Shown here: in pieces, positions 9,754 to 17,337 of the stretch
How the letters are laid out: every line of letters starts with the position of its first letter
How positions within the stretch are numbered: position 1 is the stretch's first letter
Assembly (NCBI GenBank): GCA_021789975.1
Contig: JAJYIT010000027.1
Span: forward strand, 1 to 58,859
Length of the DNA: 58,859 nt
Origin: Bacteroidota bacterium
Lineage (GTDB): Bacteria; Bacteroidota; Ignavibacteria; Kryptoniales; JAKASW01
Direction of reading: 5' to 3'
The notes under the pieces: generated by a model
Told to the model about the DNA's origin: nothing
The model's input: only the letters and a program-made list of their open reading frames with translations
Database searches by the model: none
Position numbers and translations under genes: made by a program

Positions 9754-12329
9754 AATCCGCCTTCGATAATAAATTTGATCTTGCCGTTCTCCGGTGAGTT
9801 CGGATCGTTATCGAGCCTGGCAATCTCCAGCCTTCCCATCGTTATCAATCCGTCGTCAATTTCATTATGCGGCGCCTCTCCCCAGCGCTTGAAGCGGTTT
9901 GGATCTCCATCTAAGCTGACCCAATTCACTCCGGGTATTTCCATAGCCTTCTCGACGAGTTGACTTAAGTAGACCGGTTGGCCAAACGTGAAGTTGTCCG
10001 GATGAAAGAAGCCTCTCGTCCCCTCGGGCAAGTCTCGGTTGCTGAAACGCTCCATCAAAGCCTGCTGTACCACGTCCCTGAAACAATTCTTGCAGACGCA
10101 GACGGTCATGACGATTTCGAGTGGGACAAAGATCGGCGGTTCAATTTCTAAATCGTGTCCGGCAAGTCGAAAGCCATTTATGAATTCAACCAGCTCAGAC
10201 TCGAACCCGGCATCCACTTCACGACCGTTCTTGAGGTCGACCGTAATAAACATGGCGTGCCAGCTTCCGGTCCAGCGCAGCGTCGCCACCGCCTTCTGTA
10301 CATCCGGATGGAGCATCGCGACCGCAGCGTAATCTTCAGCGGTGACTGCTCGCTTCTGCGTGCGGAATGCCTGTGGAGCATACAGACGAGCCTCTTCGAA
10401 AGACTCAGCGTCGACACCGCTCGCGGCGGCCAGAGGATTTCTGACGGCCGAGATGCCATCATCACTGGTGACTATGTGGGCTATGGAGTCGGCTCCCACA
10501 TTGCCCGCGCGCCCGTTCCCTATTCGGTAGACTGCAGTGAATTTGGTCCCTTCGTTCGGTGCTGCACCGAGCGCGTCGTCTCCGAATCGAAGTTGGGCTG
10601 TACCATCATCCTCCATCTCCACCACAAAGGCGCGGTCGAACTCATGGCTTTCGAGCAAATCCAAGACTGGAGTCCACTCGTTTCCTTCGCCGTCCTGAAG
10701 AGTTACGCTCGCAATCGCATCTCTCGGCTCCTGTCCAAGTGTCTCAGACGCCGGGATATTTATCGCTGCATCATTGTCATAGGCAACACTGTGCGTGATG
10801 CCTGTCCACTTTAGCAACGGACGATAATTCCCTCCTTCCACATCCGGAAGCTTCTCAGGCAAATCATCAACACCGTTCTTACCCGAGCCAAGGGTTCTGC
10901 CGTGATCGGCGAGCACGATATTGCCATGCGCAACGCTGACAGGCAGCTTCTCGCCGGATCCATCTAGAGGATCTACAACTCTCTTTAGACATAATGAGAA
11001 CGGAATTGCATCAGCTTCGCTCCAGGCAATCTCGACTATCAGCATGCCATTCAGCGGATCTTTTGCCGCCTGAACTGTACCACCTTCTTCCTTCAATTCA
11101 CGTTTGAACGTGCCATCTGCCTGCTTGACCAGCTCTGCTTCCGGATATACTTCCGTCAAACGAACGGCATGTCGGTGGTTCGGATTTTTGTCCGCTCTAA
11201 AACCGGAATCACCGCTGCGTATTTCCTCGAACACCAGGACATCTCCGCAGCGCAGCTTGACGCGGTTTGATGGGTCATCGAGTAAAGTGGCCTTTGTTGC
11301 TCCAATCGGAAGGCAGCACTCCTCATCGCTCCATGTATAAAATCCGATCTCATTGTTCGCATCGCTTATGACCATGTCATGCATGGTTTCGAATATCTGA
11401 GGCTCCATGCTGACCGCCTTGTCGTATTCCGACGAGTCCGGTACAATCCGAACATTGAAGCCGGGCAGCCGCGTCATGAGCTGCTTACCCTTCTCGACAT
11501 AGACGTCTCCCGCACCGCTCTGCAGCTGCACCCACACTCGTGAGTCGCATCCTTCATGCAGCGTATAGTCGACAAGCTTTGCATGACGCCGCACCGAAAT
11601 TCGTTTCCGGGCTGTGCCAAGGTACGCCTCGTTTGCCACAGCATCCTGATAGTAGCTGAGAAGATCGCCGGTGTACGCAAGTGCCTCGACCAGTGCGACG
11701 CCTTCATCCGCTGCGTTGCGCTCTGCCCAGTCCGGGATCACGGTCGACATACGGTCAAGCAGCAATCTCCGGAAACTCGCGTAGTCTTTTGCAAGATAGT
11801 CTATCGGCGGTTCCGGGTATTTAGATACCGCAACTACTTGCTTTGGCTTGCAATCGAAATCACTCGGGCACTCTACCTTGAATGAAAACTCGATCTCTGA
11901 AAGGATCGGATCAAACTCAGGCGGCGGGTTATGGCTTCCTACCGACTGTACCACTTTGAGCTTGTAGTTCGAGAAATCACCTGGAGAGTCTGTCTCTACG
12001 ATGAGAACCCGATTCGGATCGTCGTTGTCCAGGAAACCTTTCCGCTCACCGGCGGGTAAACTCACCAGACTGTCGGCCATCTCCAACGCAACGTTTACCT
12101 TGCTGACGTGGACTGGCCGGCGCACCCCGCCCTCGATGCGAATATTCTCGATCGTAATTGTGGATACCTGCCTCAAGCAGTGCACAATGAGTAGCCGCTG
12201 CCTCAGGTGGCGAAGAGGAATCGGCAACGACGTGTCGAGAACCTCCAGGTAATCGATGGCATTCAAAGTAGAATGTTCCGCCACTTCCTGAAGGCGCATC
12301 GGATATTTGCAGCGGTATTGAGTTTTCAT
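9750..12329 (-). CDS. Baseplate J/gp47-like protein (Afp11/PVC11 type)
   Basis: An 859-aa baseplate wedge protein. Diagnostic blocks are YPEPPIDYLAKDYASFRRLLLDRM with EALAYTGDLLSYYQDAVANEAYLGTA in the N-terminal half, and the J-domain segment AQLRFGDDALGAAPNEGTKFTAVYRIGNGRAGNVG followed by KRAVTAEDYAAVAMLHPDVQKA. The same blocks appear in the downstream 984-aa protein, so the two are paralogous wedge subunits as in Afp11/Afp12. The ATG at 12329 directly follows the TAG of the gp25 gene, and the stop overlaps the next start. It should form the baseplate ring around the spike together with gp25. Confidence 0.88.
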   Translation of the reverse strand: MKTQYRCKYPMRLQEVAEHSTLNAIDYLEVLDTSLPIPLRHLRQRLLIVHCLRQVSTITIENIRIEGGVRRPVHVSKVNVALEMADSLVSLPAGERKGFLDNDDPNRVLIVETDSPGDFSNYKLKVVQSVGSHNPPPEFDPILSEIEFSFKVECPSDFDCKPKQVVAVSKYPEPPIDYLAKDYASFRRLLLDRMSTVIPDWAERNAADEGVALVEALAYTGDLLSYYQDAVANEAYLGTARKRISVRRHAKLVDYTLHEGCDSRVWVQLQSGAGDVYVEKGKQLMTRLPGFNVRIVPDSSEYDKAVSMEPQIFETMHDMVISDANNEIGFYTWSDEECCLPIGATKATLLDDPSNRVKLRCGDVLVFEEIRSGDSGFRADKNPNHRHAVRLTEVYPEAELVKQADGTFKRELKEEGGTVQAAKDPLNGMLIVEIAWSEADAIPFSLCLKRVVDPLDGSGEKLPVSVAHGNIVLADHGRTLGSGKNGVDDLPEKLPDVEGGNYRPLLKWTGITHSVAYDNDAAINIPASETLGQEPRDAIASVTLQDGEGNEWTPVLDLLESHEFDRAFVVEMEDDGTAQLRFGDDALGAAPNEGTKFTAVYRIGNGRAGNVGADSIAHIVTSDDGISAVRNPLAAASGVDAESFEEARLYAPQAFRTQKRAVTAEDYAAVAMLHPDVQKAVATLRWTGSWHAMFITVDLKNGREVDAGFESELVEFINGFRLAGHDLEIEPPIFVPLEIVMTVCVCKNCFRDVVQQALMERFSNRDLPEGTRGFFHPDNFTFGQPVYLSQLVEKAMEIPGVNWVSLDGDPNRFKRWGEAPHNEIDDGLITMGRLEIARLDNDPNSPENGKIKFIIEGGL

Positions 12330-12686
12330 CTATGCCTCTCGTGTAAACTCCTCGACTTTCTGTTCCTGGCTCGACCTAACTGCAAATTTCACCGTGACTG
12401 TGATTGTCGATTCGTTACTCGTGACAGTCACCTCATCGACTCTGATAAGATCACCAAGCCATTGCTGCAACGACCCCTGGACGAGAAACCGGGTTGCTGT
12501 GGACATCTGATCATTGACGGGAGCAAATACCAACTGCATCAGGCCGCATCCGAAGGTCGGGCGGTTCACTCTCTCTCCCGGAGAAGTAAACAGGACTTGC
12601 TCGATCATGTCACGTATATGGTCGGATTCATCAGTCCGGGCAGTGCAACCGCCACCGTCGAAATGGAATGGATAATCCAACTGCAT
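12330..12686 (-). CDS. GPW/gp25 family baseplate wedge protein (Afp9/PVC9 type)
   Basis: A 118-aa protein. The start at 12686 (MQLDYPFHFDG) is chosen because it overlaps the stop of the PAAR-like gene as TGATG; the longer ORF adds 21 residues inside that gene. The sequence has the gp25 core: DHIRDMIEQVLFTSPGERVNRPTFGCGL, with the E-R-P-FGCGL pattern seen in lysozyme-like gp25 proteins of T4-like baseplates, then a C-terminal beta part. gp25 proteins clamp sheath-like and wedge subunits in contractile baseplates. It sits between spike tip and J-like wedge genes, the usual order. Confidence 0.9.
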   Translation of the reverse strand: MQLDYPFHFDGGGCTARTDESDHIRDMIEQVLFTSPGERVNRPTFGCGLMQLVFAPVNDQMSTATRFLVQGSLQQWLGDLIRVDEVTVTSNESTITVTVKFAVRSSQEQKVEEFTREA

Positions 12687-13006
12687 CAGGTCCCCTTCAC
12701 GCGAGTTTGAGTAGACACGACTGTCATCGGAGTCCCGTTCGGGGTGCAAATCGATTGGCTATCCTGCAGCAACACCGGTACGCCTCCGGTAGTTACGCGC
12801 GTTGCGGCATTGATCCACTGCCCCGTGACGCACGGTACCGGGCTTGTCCCAACCGTGAACGGGCACCCGGCAATTGTGTATGTGCATGACTGAGTTACGA
12901 TCTGCTGGCCGCTCACCTTGACTCTCGGACATGGCACCGTCGCTTGTGCCTGACCCGAATGTGAACACATCACCGTCGCACCTACATGAAGCAAAAAACC
13001 CGGCAT
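12686..13006 (-). CDS. PAAR-like spike tip protein
   Basis: A 106-aa cysteine-rich protein between the gp5 spike and gp25 genes, where Afp10/PVC10 (PAAR) normally lies. It starts MPGFLLHVGATVMCSHSG and has further cysteines in the contexts CPR, SCTY, GCPF, PCVT and ICTP, plus a repeated short-strand pattern (PVLLQDSQSICTPNGTPM) seen in PAAR-like/DUF4280-like tips. The role would be a metal-bound sharp cap on the spike that can carry cargo. Its start overlaps the gp5 stop and its stop overlaps the gp25 start. Assignment to the PAAR fold is by pattern and position. Confidence 0.8.
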   Translation of the reverse strand: MPGFLLHVGATVMCSHSGQAQATVPCPRVKVSGQQIVTQSCTYTIAGCPFTVGTSPVPCVTGQWINAATRVTTGGVPVLLQDSQSICTPNGTPMTVVSTQTRVKGT

Positions 13007-13491
13007 CAGGTGACCTCCAATGCTTGATCGTTCAGAGAGACCTTCGGTCCGCTTAGTTTTATGCTTGCTCCCTGACCATTGTTTATCTCGATGGCACTGC
13101 TGCTAATTTCTATATTCATACCGGATGTCGTTTCTATCTTTATTCCGCCCGCGCCCGGGGAATCGTTCACAGTTATTGTTACAGAATCCGTCTTGAAAAC
13201 TTTCATAGCCTCTGTCGCCGGCGACGCCGGACATTCTCCAGTTCCCCAAAAACATCCTGACCATATGGGATAGTCAGTGTCGCCCCCCTCGAATTCGACC
13301 CAAACGTTGGCACCCACCGGCGGTATGGTGAACATTCCAACTCCAGATCCGGCATACGGCACGGAAGGCATTGCCCAGCTTGACTGTCCCGTCCCGAGAA
13401 CTGCGGGCACACTGACCTGGAGTCTGCCGAGCTGCATCGGGTCGGTATTGCTCTCCACCTTGCCGCGATATTTCCCGTAGTAGGTTGTCAT
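13006..13491 (-). CDS. gp5-like spike protein (baseplate assembly protein V / VgrG C-terminal part)
   Basis: A 161-aa protein. The N-terminal ~95 residues are a clear OB-fold of the gp5/VgrG type (YYGKYRGKVESNTDPMQLGRLQVSVP, then FTIPPVGANVWVEFEGGD and YPIWSGCFW). The C-terminal part (ITVNDSPGAGGIKIETTSGMNIEISSSAIEI) is a repeating beta-strand pattern expected for the triangular beta-helix needle. It should form the central spike below the hub and above the PAAR-like tip. The hub (gpD) is a separate gene directly upstream with an ATGA overlap, whereas Afp8/PVC8 combines both parts in one chain. Confidence 0.9.
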   Translation of the reverse strand: MTTYYGKYRGKVESNTDPMQLGRLQVSVPAVLGTGQSSWAMPSVPYAGSGVGMFTIPPVGANVWVEFEGGDTDYPIWSGCFWGTGECPASPATEAMKVFKTDSVTITVNDSPGAGGIKIETTSGMNIEISSSAIEINNGQGASIKLSGPKVSLNDQALEVT

Positions 13492-14630
13492 GGGACCACA
13501 CTCGTGCCAAGTGCTCCTGTACCCTCACGGTTCAATGTGAAGCGCTGGATGAATTGATTTTTCTTGATAACATGCGTGACTCTTTTTACATAATATGTTC
13601 CATCATACTCGTACCCGACTCCTCTTACTCCTACCAGGCTCCTCGGTTGAAGCGTGTCTCCGTACACCGAAGCATCCAACTCACCGGTTGCCGTTACGGT
13701 ATCATCAGTCGAAGCGTCAGTCATTCCCTGAGCCCTCGCGAATGCCTGTGACATAGTAAGCCCGCTGCCGCGAAATCGGCTTCGTCTTACGTTGGGTTGA
13801 TTAGTCGTCACAGCAGGTCTGCTGGATAAAGGAGTCCTGGTGCTGCCGAAGGTTTCTACCGGCGTGCTTTCGTTGTTCGACCGATCCTGAACAGAACCGG
13901 ATTGGAGCGAAGGCCTCAACGCGTCGTAGGAAAAATTGATCTGCTTGACATTGGTGTTTGGGCCCATGTTTACCGAGAGAGCTCGCTGAGGAACTCCTGA
14001 CCGGATTGGCGGTCCCCAGTAGGCCGTATTCTGAGATGGGAAAGGTCCGGGAGTAACGTAAAAAACATATCCGTGACGTTCGGCCATCTGCTGCAAATAT
14101 CGGAGGTCGGTCCCCTGCTGCACGGGCGTTCTCTCCGTAGGCACCGGACTATCCATGGTTGCAGGCGAAATAACCTTTGGGACAAGTCCGTACTGAGCGT
14201 AACTCATGATTATCCGGTTGGCAATCACCGTCTCATCCTGCCCTGGATACTCAACATTCTTTTCTTCCATGTCCATCATGACGCTGACATCCTCGCCGGT
14301 AATGATCAAGCGAGATGTTCCCGGCCCATTGCCGGATACAAGCTGTTGATGCGTGATAATGCCGTCCATGAGAACTTTCGGCACGGCATCAAACGCAACA
14401 TTCATGATGACGCGGTTGAAGGGTTTGAAGAACTGGTCTCTCAACAGGCCGTAATCCAATATGTCCGCGCTGCCGGACCTACCCACCTTCAAGTTGATCT
14501 GAAACCCTGACCTTCCTTCATCCTGGTGTGTCACTTCAATTTCATCTGCCGATTCTATCACTGCAGATGACACCGGTACCGGTACCGACGGTCCGACAAG
14601 GAGGCTGAAGTATATCCCGCCCGTGCTCAC
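13488..14630 (-). CDS. Late control protein D family hub (gp27-like; Afp8 N-terminal part)
   Basis: A 380-aa baseplate hub subunit. Phage late control D features include FEVTHQ-type early strands (ESADEIEVTHQDEGRSGFQI), the block FKPFNRVIMNVAFD, LIITGEDVSVMMDMEEK, and TDLRYLQQMAERHGYVFYV, which is the most characteristic stretch of gpD/VgrG hubs. The start is GTG at 14630 with AGGAG five bases upstream; it overlaps the stop of the LysM gene. The final ~100 residues contain a linker and DASVYGDTLQPRSLVGVRGVGYEYDG, a usual gpD end. It forms the trimeric adaptor between tube and spike. Confidence 0.88.
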   Translation of the reverse strand: MSTGGIYFSLLVGPSVPVPVSSAVIESADEIEVTHQDEGRSGFQINLKVGRSGSADILDYGLLRDQFFKPFNRVIMNVAFDAVPKVLMDGIITHQQLVSGNGPGTSRLIITGEDVSVMMDMEEKNVEYPGQDETVIANRIIMSYAQYGLVPKVISPATMDSPVPTERTPVQQGTDLRYLQQMAERHGYVFYVTPGPFPSQNTAYWGPPIRSGVPQRALSVNMGPNTNVKQINFSYDALRPSLQSGSVQDRSNNESTPVETFGSTRTPLSSRPAVTTNQPNVRRSRFRGSGLTMSQAFARAQGMTDASTDDTVTATGELDASVYGDTLQPRSLVGVRGVGYEYDGTYYVKRVTHVIKKNQFIQRFTLNREGTGALGTSVVP

Positions 14631-14929
14631 CGCGGCTCCTCCTGCCCAGGAACAGGAACCTTGAGTTTCTTTCCGGCTTCGGAAATCAAATGATCCGGAT
14701 CCATTGCATCGTTCGCATCGCAGACCCGCCAGAATTGTTCAGGATCTCCGATAGTGCGATTTGCCACTAAATCCAGGCGATCACTCTGTTCCACCATCGT
14801 TTCTGTCAACAACTGCAGCGCTGATCCTTTCGGCAGGAACCTTCGACGCTTGTATGCGATAATTCTGTTATCACCTGCTGTAAAGGTTATCGTTTCCAGA
14901 TTGTAGTAACGGCTTTTCGAATCGAACAT
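14627..14929 (-). CDS. Small LysM-type baseplate/hub protein
   Basis: A 100-aa protein between the CIS_tube and hub genes. The C-terminal half (DRLDLVANRTIGDPEQFWRVCDANDAMDP followed by GKKLKVPVPG) is the LysM-like pattern found in gpX/gp53-type proteins of contractile tails. In Afp/PVC the protein at this position (Afp7/PVC7) carries a LysM part. ATG at 14929 is preferred; a GTG one codon earlier is equally possible since AGGTCA lies directly upstream. The stop overlaps the hub start. It probably links inner tube and hub or sits at the tube base. Confidence 0.72.
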   Translation of the reverse strand: MFDSKSRYYNLETITFTAGDNRIIAYKRRRFLPKGSALQLLTETMVEQSDRLDLVANRTIGDPEQFWRVCDANDAMDPDHLISEAGKKLKVPVPGQEEPR

Positions 14930-14937
14930 CACTGACC

Positions 14938-15585
14938 TCAGATTATCTTTGCATTTCCGGCAGCGGCTGCAATGCTGCTGACGGTTCCGACGGCAGCCAT
15001 CGCCTCCTTCGTAACCTGGTGTGCCATGAAGGCATGGTAGCCCACATGCGTCACCGGTAGATCGTTGTAGCTGAGAACTCGCATCCCGAGAGTGACTTTC
15101 GCCATTATCGGGTTAAGACTCGTATCGTATGCTTCTTCGTTTATCGTGAATTGTGTGAGACGCACCGGAACAACTCTCTTGATCCCCCAGATGAAAAGTG
15201 TATACACGGTTTCAGGAGGTATGACCTCAAGAGTCCCAGCAGCCATCAAGGCCGTATTTGCAATGACTCTTGAACTCTTAGGGTACAGCAGCATCTCAAG
15301 CGCTGAGAGCTGAGGATAGATTCCCATGCTCACTGCATTTGCGTCCGCAATCTCAAGCTGGTCGGTAGCGTCTATCTCCACATCAAGCTGGAACGTTTCT
15401 GACGGAGCTCCGGAAAGGCACAGAGCCTCGGAAGGCGCACCGTCGCTCGAAGCCTGGATATTGAATGTTCTCGTCAGCTTCGTCGGGTTGTACTGAAAGA
15501 TGATGACGCTCGGTAGAGGATTGGCGTTGTCGATGCCGACCATGGCACCTTTCAGCAGTTTTGGTGAACCGGGGAAACCTGTCAT
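14938..15585 (-). CDS. CIS_tube-type protein (Afp7/PVC7-like inner tube adaptor)
   Basis: A 215-aa protein with the signature of the contractile-injection-system tube-adaptor family: LKGAMVGIDN followed by VIIFQYNPTKLTRTFNIQ, then GAPSETFQLDVEIDATDQL, and RVVPVRLTQFTINEEAYDTSLNPIMAKVTLGMRVL near the end. Members bind between the tube and the hub. The ATG at 15585 has AGGAGGAAAGGG upstream, one of the strongest ribosome sites in the operon, and the gene starts a 26-bp gap after the DUF4157 gene. Family and position agree; exact placement in the particle is inferred. Confidence 0.85.
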   Translation of the reverse strand: MTGFPGSPKLLKGAMVGIDNANPLPSVIIFQYNPTKLTRTFNIQASSDGAPSEALCLSGAPSETFQLDVEIDATDQLEIADANAVSMGIYPQLSALEMLLYPKSSRVIANTALMAAGTLEVIPPETVYTLFIWGIKRVVPVRLTQFTINEEAYDTSLNPIMAKVTLGMRVLSYNDLPVTHVGYHAFMAHQVTKEAMAAVGTVSSIAAAAGNAKII

Positions 15586-15611
15586 CCCTTTCCTCCTGAA
15601 GTATTTGGCAT

Positions 15612-17066
15612 CTACAAGTCTCCTGCCCGCAGTTCCGCAATAAATGGATCATAGTCCGCAGTTGGTTGCCCGGATGAATTGAGAGTGTAGTAGTCCTGAG
15701 CTATCTGGGCTTGCTGCTCACGATTATAATCCCTGTAATGTTTGCCGGCGACCCTGTCGGCACTGAGACCTGCGCCACCGCCGTAACCATAGCCGATTGT
15801 CATTTGTGCATGAATGGCCTGTCCGAGATATACGCTTCCGACTCTCTCATATTGGTACACATGCGCCAACTCGTGTACAACTATAGACAAGTCTGCCCGC
15901 GAGCCATAACCCGAGGCGGGCATGTTAATCGTGTGGAACGTAGTGAAAGCCCTGCCGCTATTAAGGCGAAAGATCAGTGCCAAGAGTCCTCCTTCGGCAA
16001 TCCTCACGTTGTCCCACCTGATCGCATTTGCACCGAGCACTGATTGGCCTGCTGCACGCTCTGCCGCAGTCAGAGGCGACGCGCCTGCCACCAAGTGGTC
16101 TATGAACTCGATCAGCTCGGGGCCGCCCACCAGATCGAACACGCGCGCGACAACGGTGAGCACCCATGCCGCTCCCGCCCTCACTCTTTCCCACAGCCAC
16201 GAAGCAAATCCTCTGATTCCGCCCCTTGCAAGGGCACCGATAGCCTCCGGAATAAAAGTCACGACGCCTCGAAGCCCGTCAACAATCGCTTCACCAAAAC
16301 GGGCCAAACGTTCAGGAAGATCTCGGAACAGATTAACCACCCATTGCCCGAGGTCGCGGAACCGCTCTCCGGTCCAACGGGCTGCGCCGCTCACGGCTCT
16401 GCTTATTGACCGGCCAACGGATTTTATCCCTTCCCACAGATCTCCCCAAAAACTCCCCTGTATCAAACTCGATGATCTCTCCGACATATTATCGGAGGCT
16501 CTGGAATTCAGACTCTGTTGCTGGATAACGTGAGTCAACTCGTGGGCGAGTAAGTTTGTTCCGCCACTGCCGCGAGTATACTGTCCTTTACCAAACACTA
16601 TGCTGTTGCCGACCGTATAGGCTCTGGCCTGAAGAAGGTCAGCCGATTCTTCGGCTCTTGAATCATCATAGATCCTCACGCGGCCGAAATCATGCCCGAA
16701 TCTCGGTTCCATGAATGCACGCATCCCATCATCCAGCGGACGACCGGGCAATCTTAAGACATCATCCACAATCGGCGGAACATCGAGTCCGGCAGCCGCA
16801 GGATCCAACGATGATATCGAAACTTTACCCGGCTTTGGATCGGATTTCCCCATCACTTTCTTAGCGGTGGTGTCTGCTTCTGCTTCGTACCTGTCGCCCG
16901 GAGCGCCTGCCGATATTTTTCGCTGCACCAACGGCGGCGTCTGCGAGAGCGGCTTCATGTTGGCGGTTAGTTCTTTGGAAATTCCCGCAGCGCGCTTGCC
17001 CTTGCCGTTCCGGGGGAAGTAAGACTCGCCGGGGTCTTGTGCAATTCCTCCTACTTTCCTGCTCAT
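15612..17066 (-). CDS. DUF4157 'eCIS core' protein with two HExxH motifs (candidate cargo or effector)
   Basis: A 484-aa protein. An N-terminal disordered part leads to VQRKISAGAPGDRYEAEAD (47-65), the segment that precedes DUF4157 domains in eCIS-linked proteins. The DUF4157 core is at about 105-185 (LPGRPLDDGMRAFMEPRFGHDF ends it in the middle; HELTH at 175-179). A long amphipathic and Trp-rich helical region (about 205-325) follows. A second zincin-like motif, VVHELAHVYQYE (HELAH at 398-402), lies in a C-terminal domain ending QQAQIAQDYY. DUF4157 proteins are the hallmark of eCIS loci and are thought to be loaded cargo or maturation proteases. Peptidase activity is inferred from the motifs only. 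ATG overlaps the upstream stop. Confidence 0.85.
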   Translation of the reverse strand: MSRKVGGIAQDPGESYFPRNGKGKRAAGISKELTANMKPLSQTPPLVQRKISAGAPGDRYEAEADTTAKKVMGKSDPKPGKVSISSLDPAAAGLDVPPIVDDVLRLPGRPLDDGMRAFMEPRFGHDFGRVRIYDDSRAEESADLLQARAYTVGNSIVFGKGQYTRGSGGTNLLAHELTHVIQQQSLNSRASDNMSERSSSLIQGSFWGDLWEGIKSVGRSISRAVSGAARWTGERFRDLGQWVVNLFRDLPERLARFGEAIVDGLRGVVTFIPEAIGALARGGIRGFASWLWERVRAGAAWVLTVVARVFDLVGGPELIEFIDHLVAGASPLTAAERAAGQSVLGANAIRWDNVRIAEGGLLALIFRLNSGRAFTTFHTINMPASGYGSRADLSIVVHELAHVYQYERVGSVYLGQAIHAQMTIGYGYGGGAGLSADRVAGKHYRDYNREQQAQIAQDYYTLNSSGQPTADYDPFIAELRAGDL

Positions 17067-17332
17067 CTTTTCAATCCTCCGTATAAGCTCCGGGCAATAC
17101 CGATTCCGGTCAATTCGGCCGATGCGCCCGGTTCTATCTCCAGCCTTCCGCCATCAACTTCTCTTGTGCGGTTATCTTGTCCAAGAAGCTCGGAAATCTT
17201 ACCGGTGCTCATCAATCGTGACAACTCTTTCTCAACGGCCGCCGTGATCCGGTCTTGATCTGTCTCCGGGAAACCTTCCAGGACAAGCTCCTCGATATGA
17301 AGTTCGATATTACGTCTCGCTCCTGCGTCCAT
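17063..17332 (-). CDS. Small conserved eCIS-associated protein of unknown function
   Basis: An 89-aa protein between the ATPase and DUF4157 genes. The start at ATG 17332 gives a 5-bp gap after the ATPase stop; a TTG five codons upstream is the alternative. It has an amphipathic helical first half (RRNIELHIEELVLEGFPETDQDRITAAVEKELSRLM), then a Gly/Asp-rich tail ending in ARSLYGGL. I recall small proteins with the pattern IEELVL-GF and a YGGL end next to other eCIS ATPase/DUF4157 genes, but no function is known to me. Coupling to the DUF4157 start (ATGA) suggests it works with that protein, for example in loading. Confidence 0.7.
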   Translation of the reverse strand: MDAGARRNIELHIEELVLEGFPETDQDRITAAVEKELSRLMSTGKISELLGQDNRTREVDGGRLEIEPGASAELTGIGIARSLYGGLKR

Positions 17333-17337
17333 GATGC

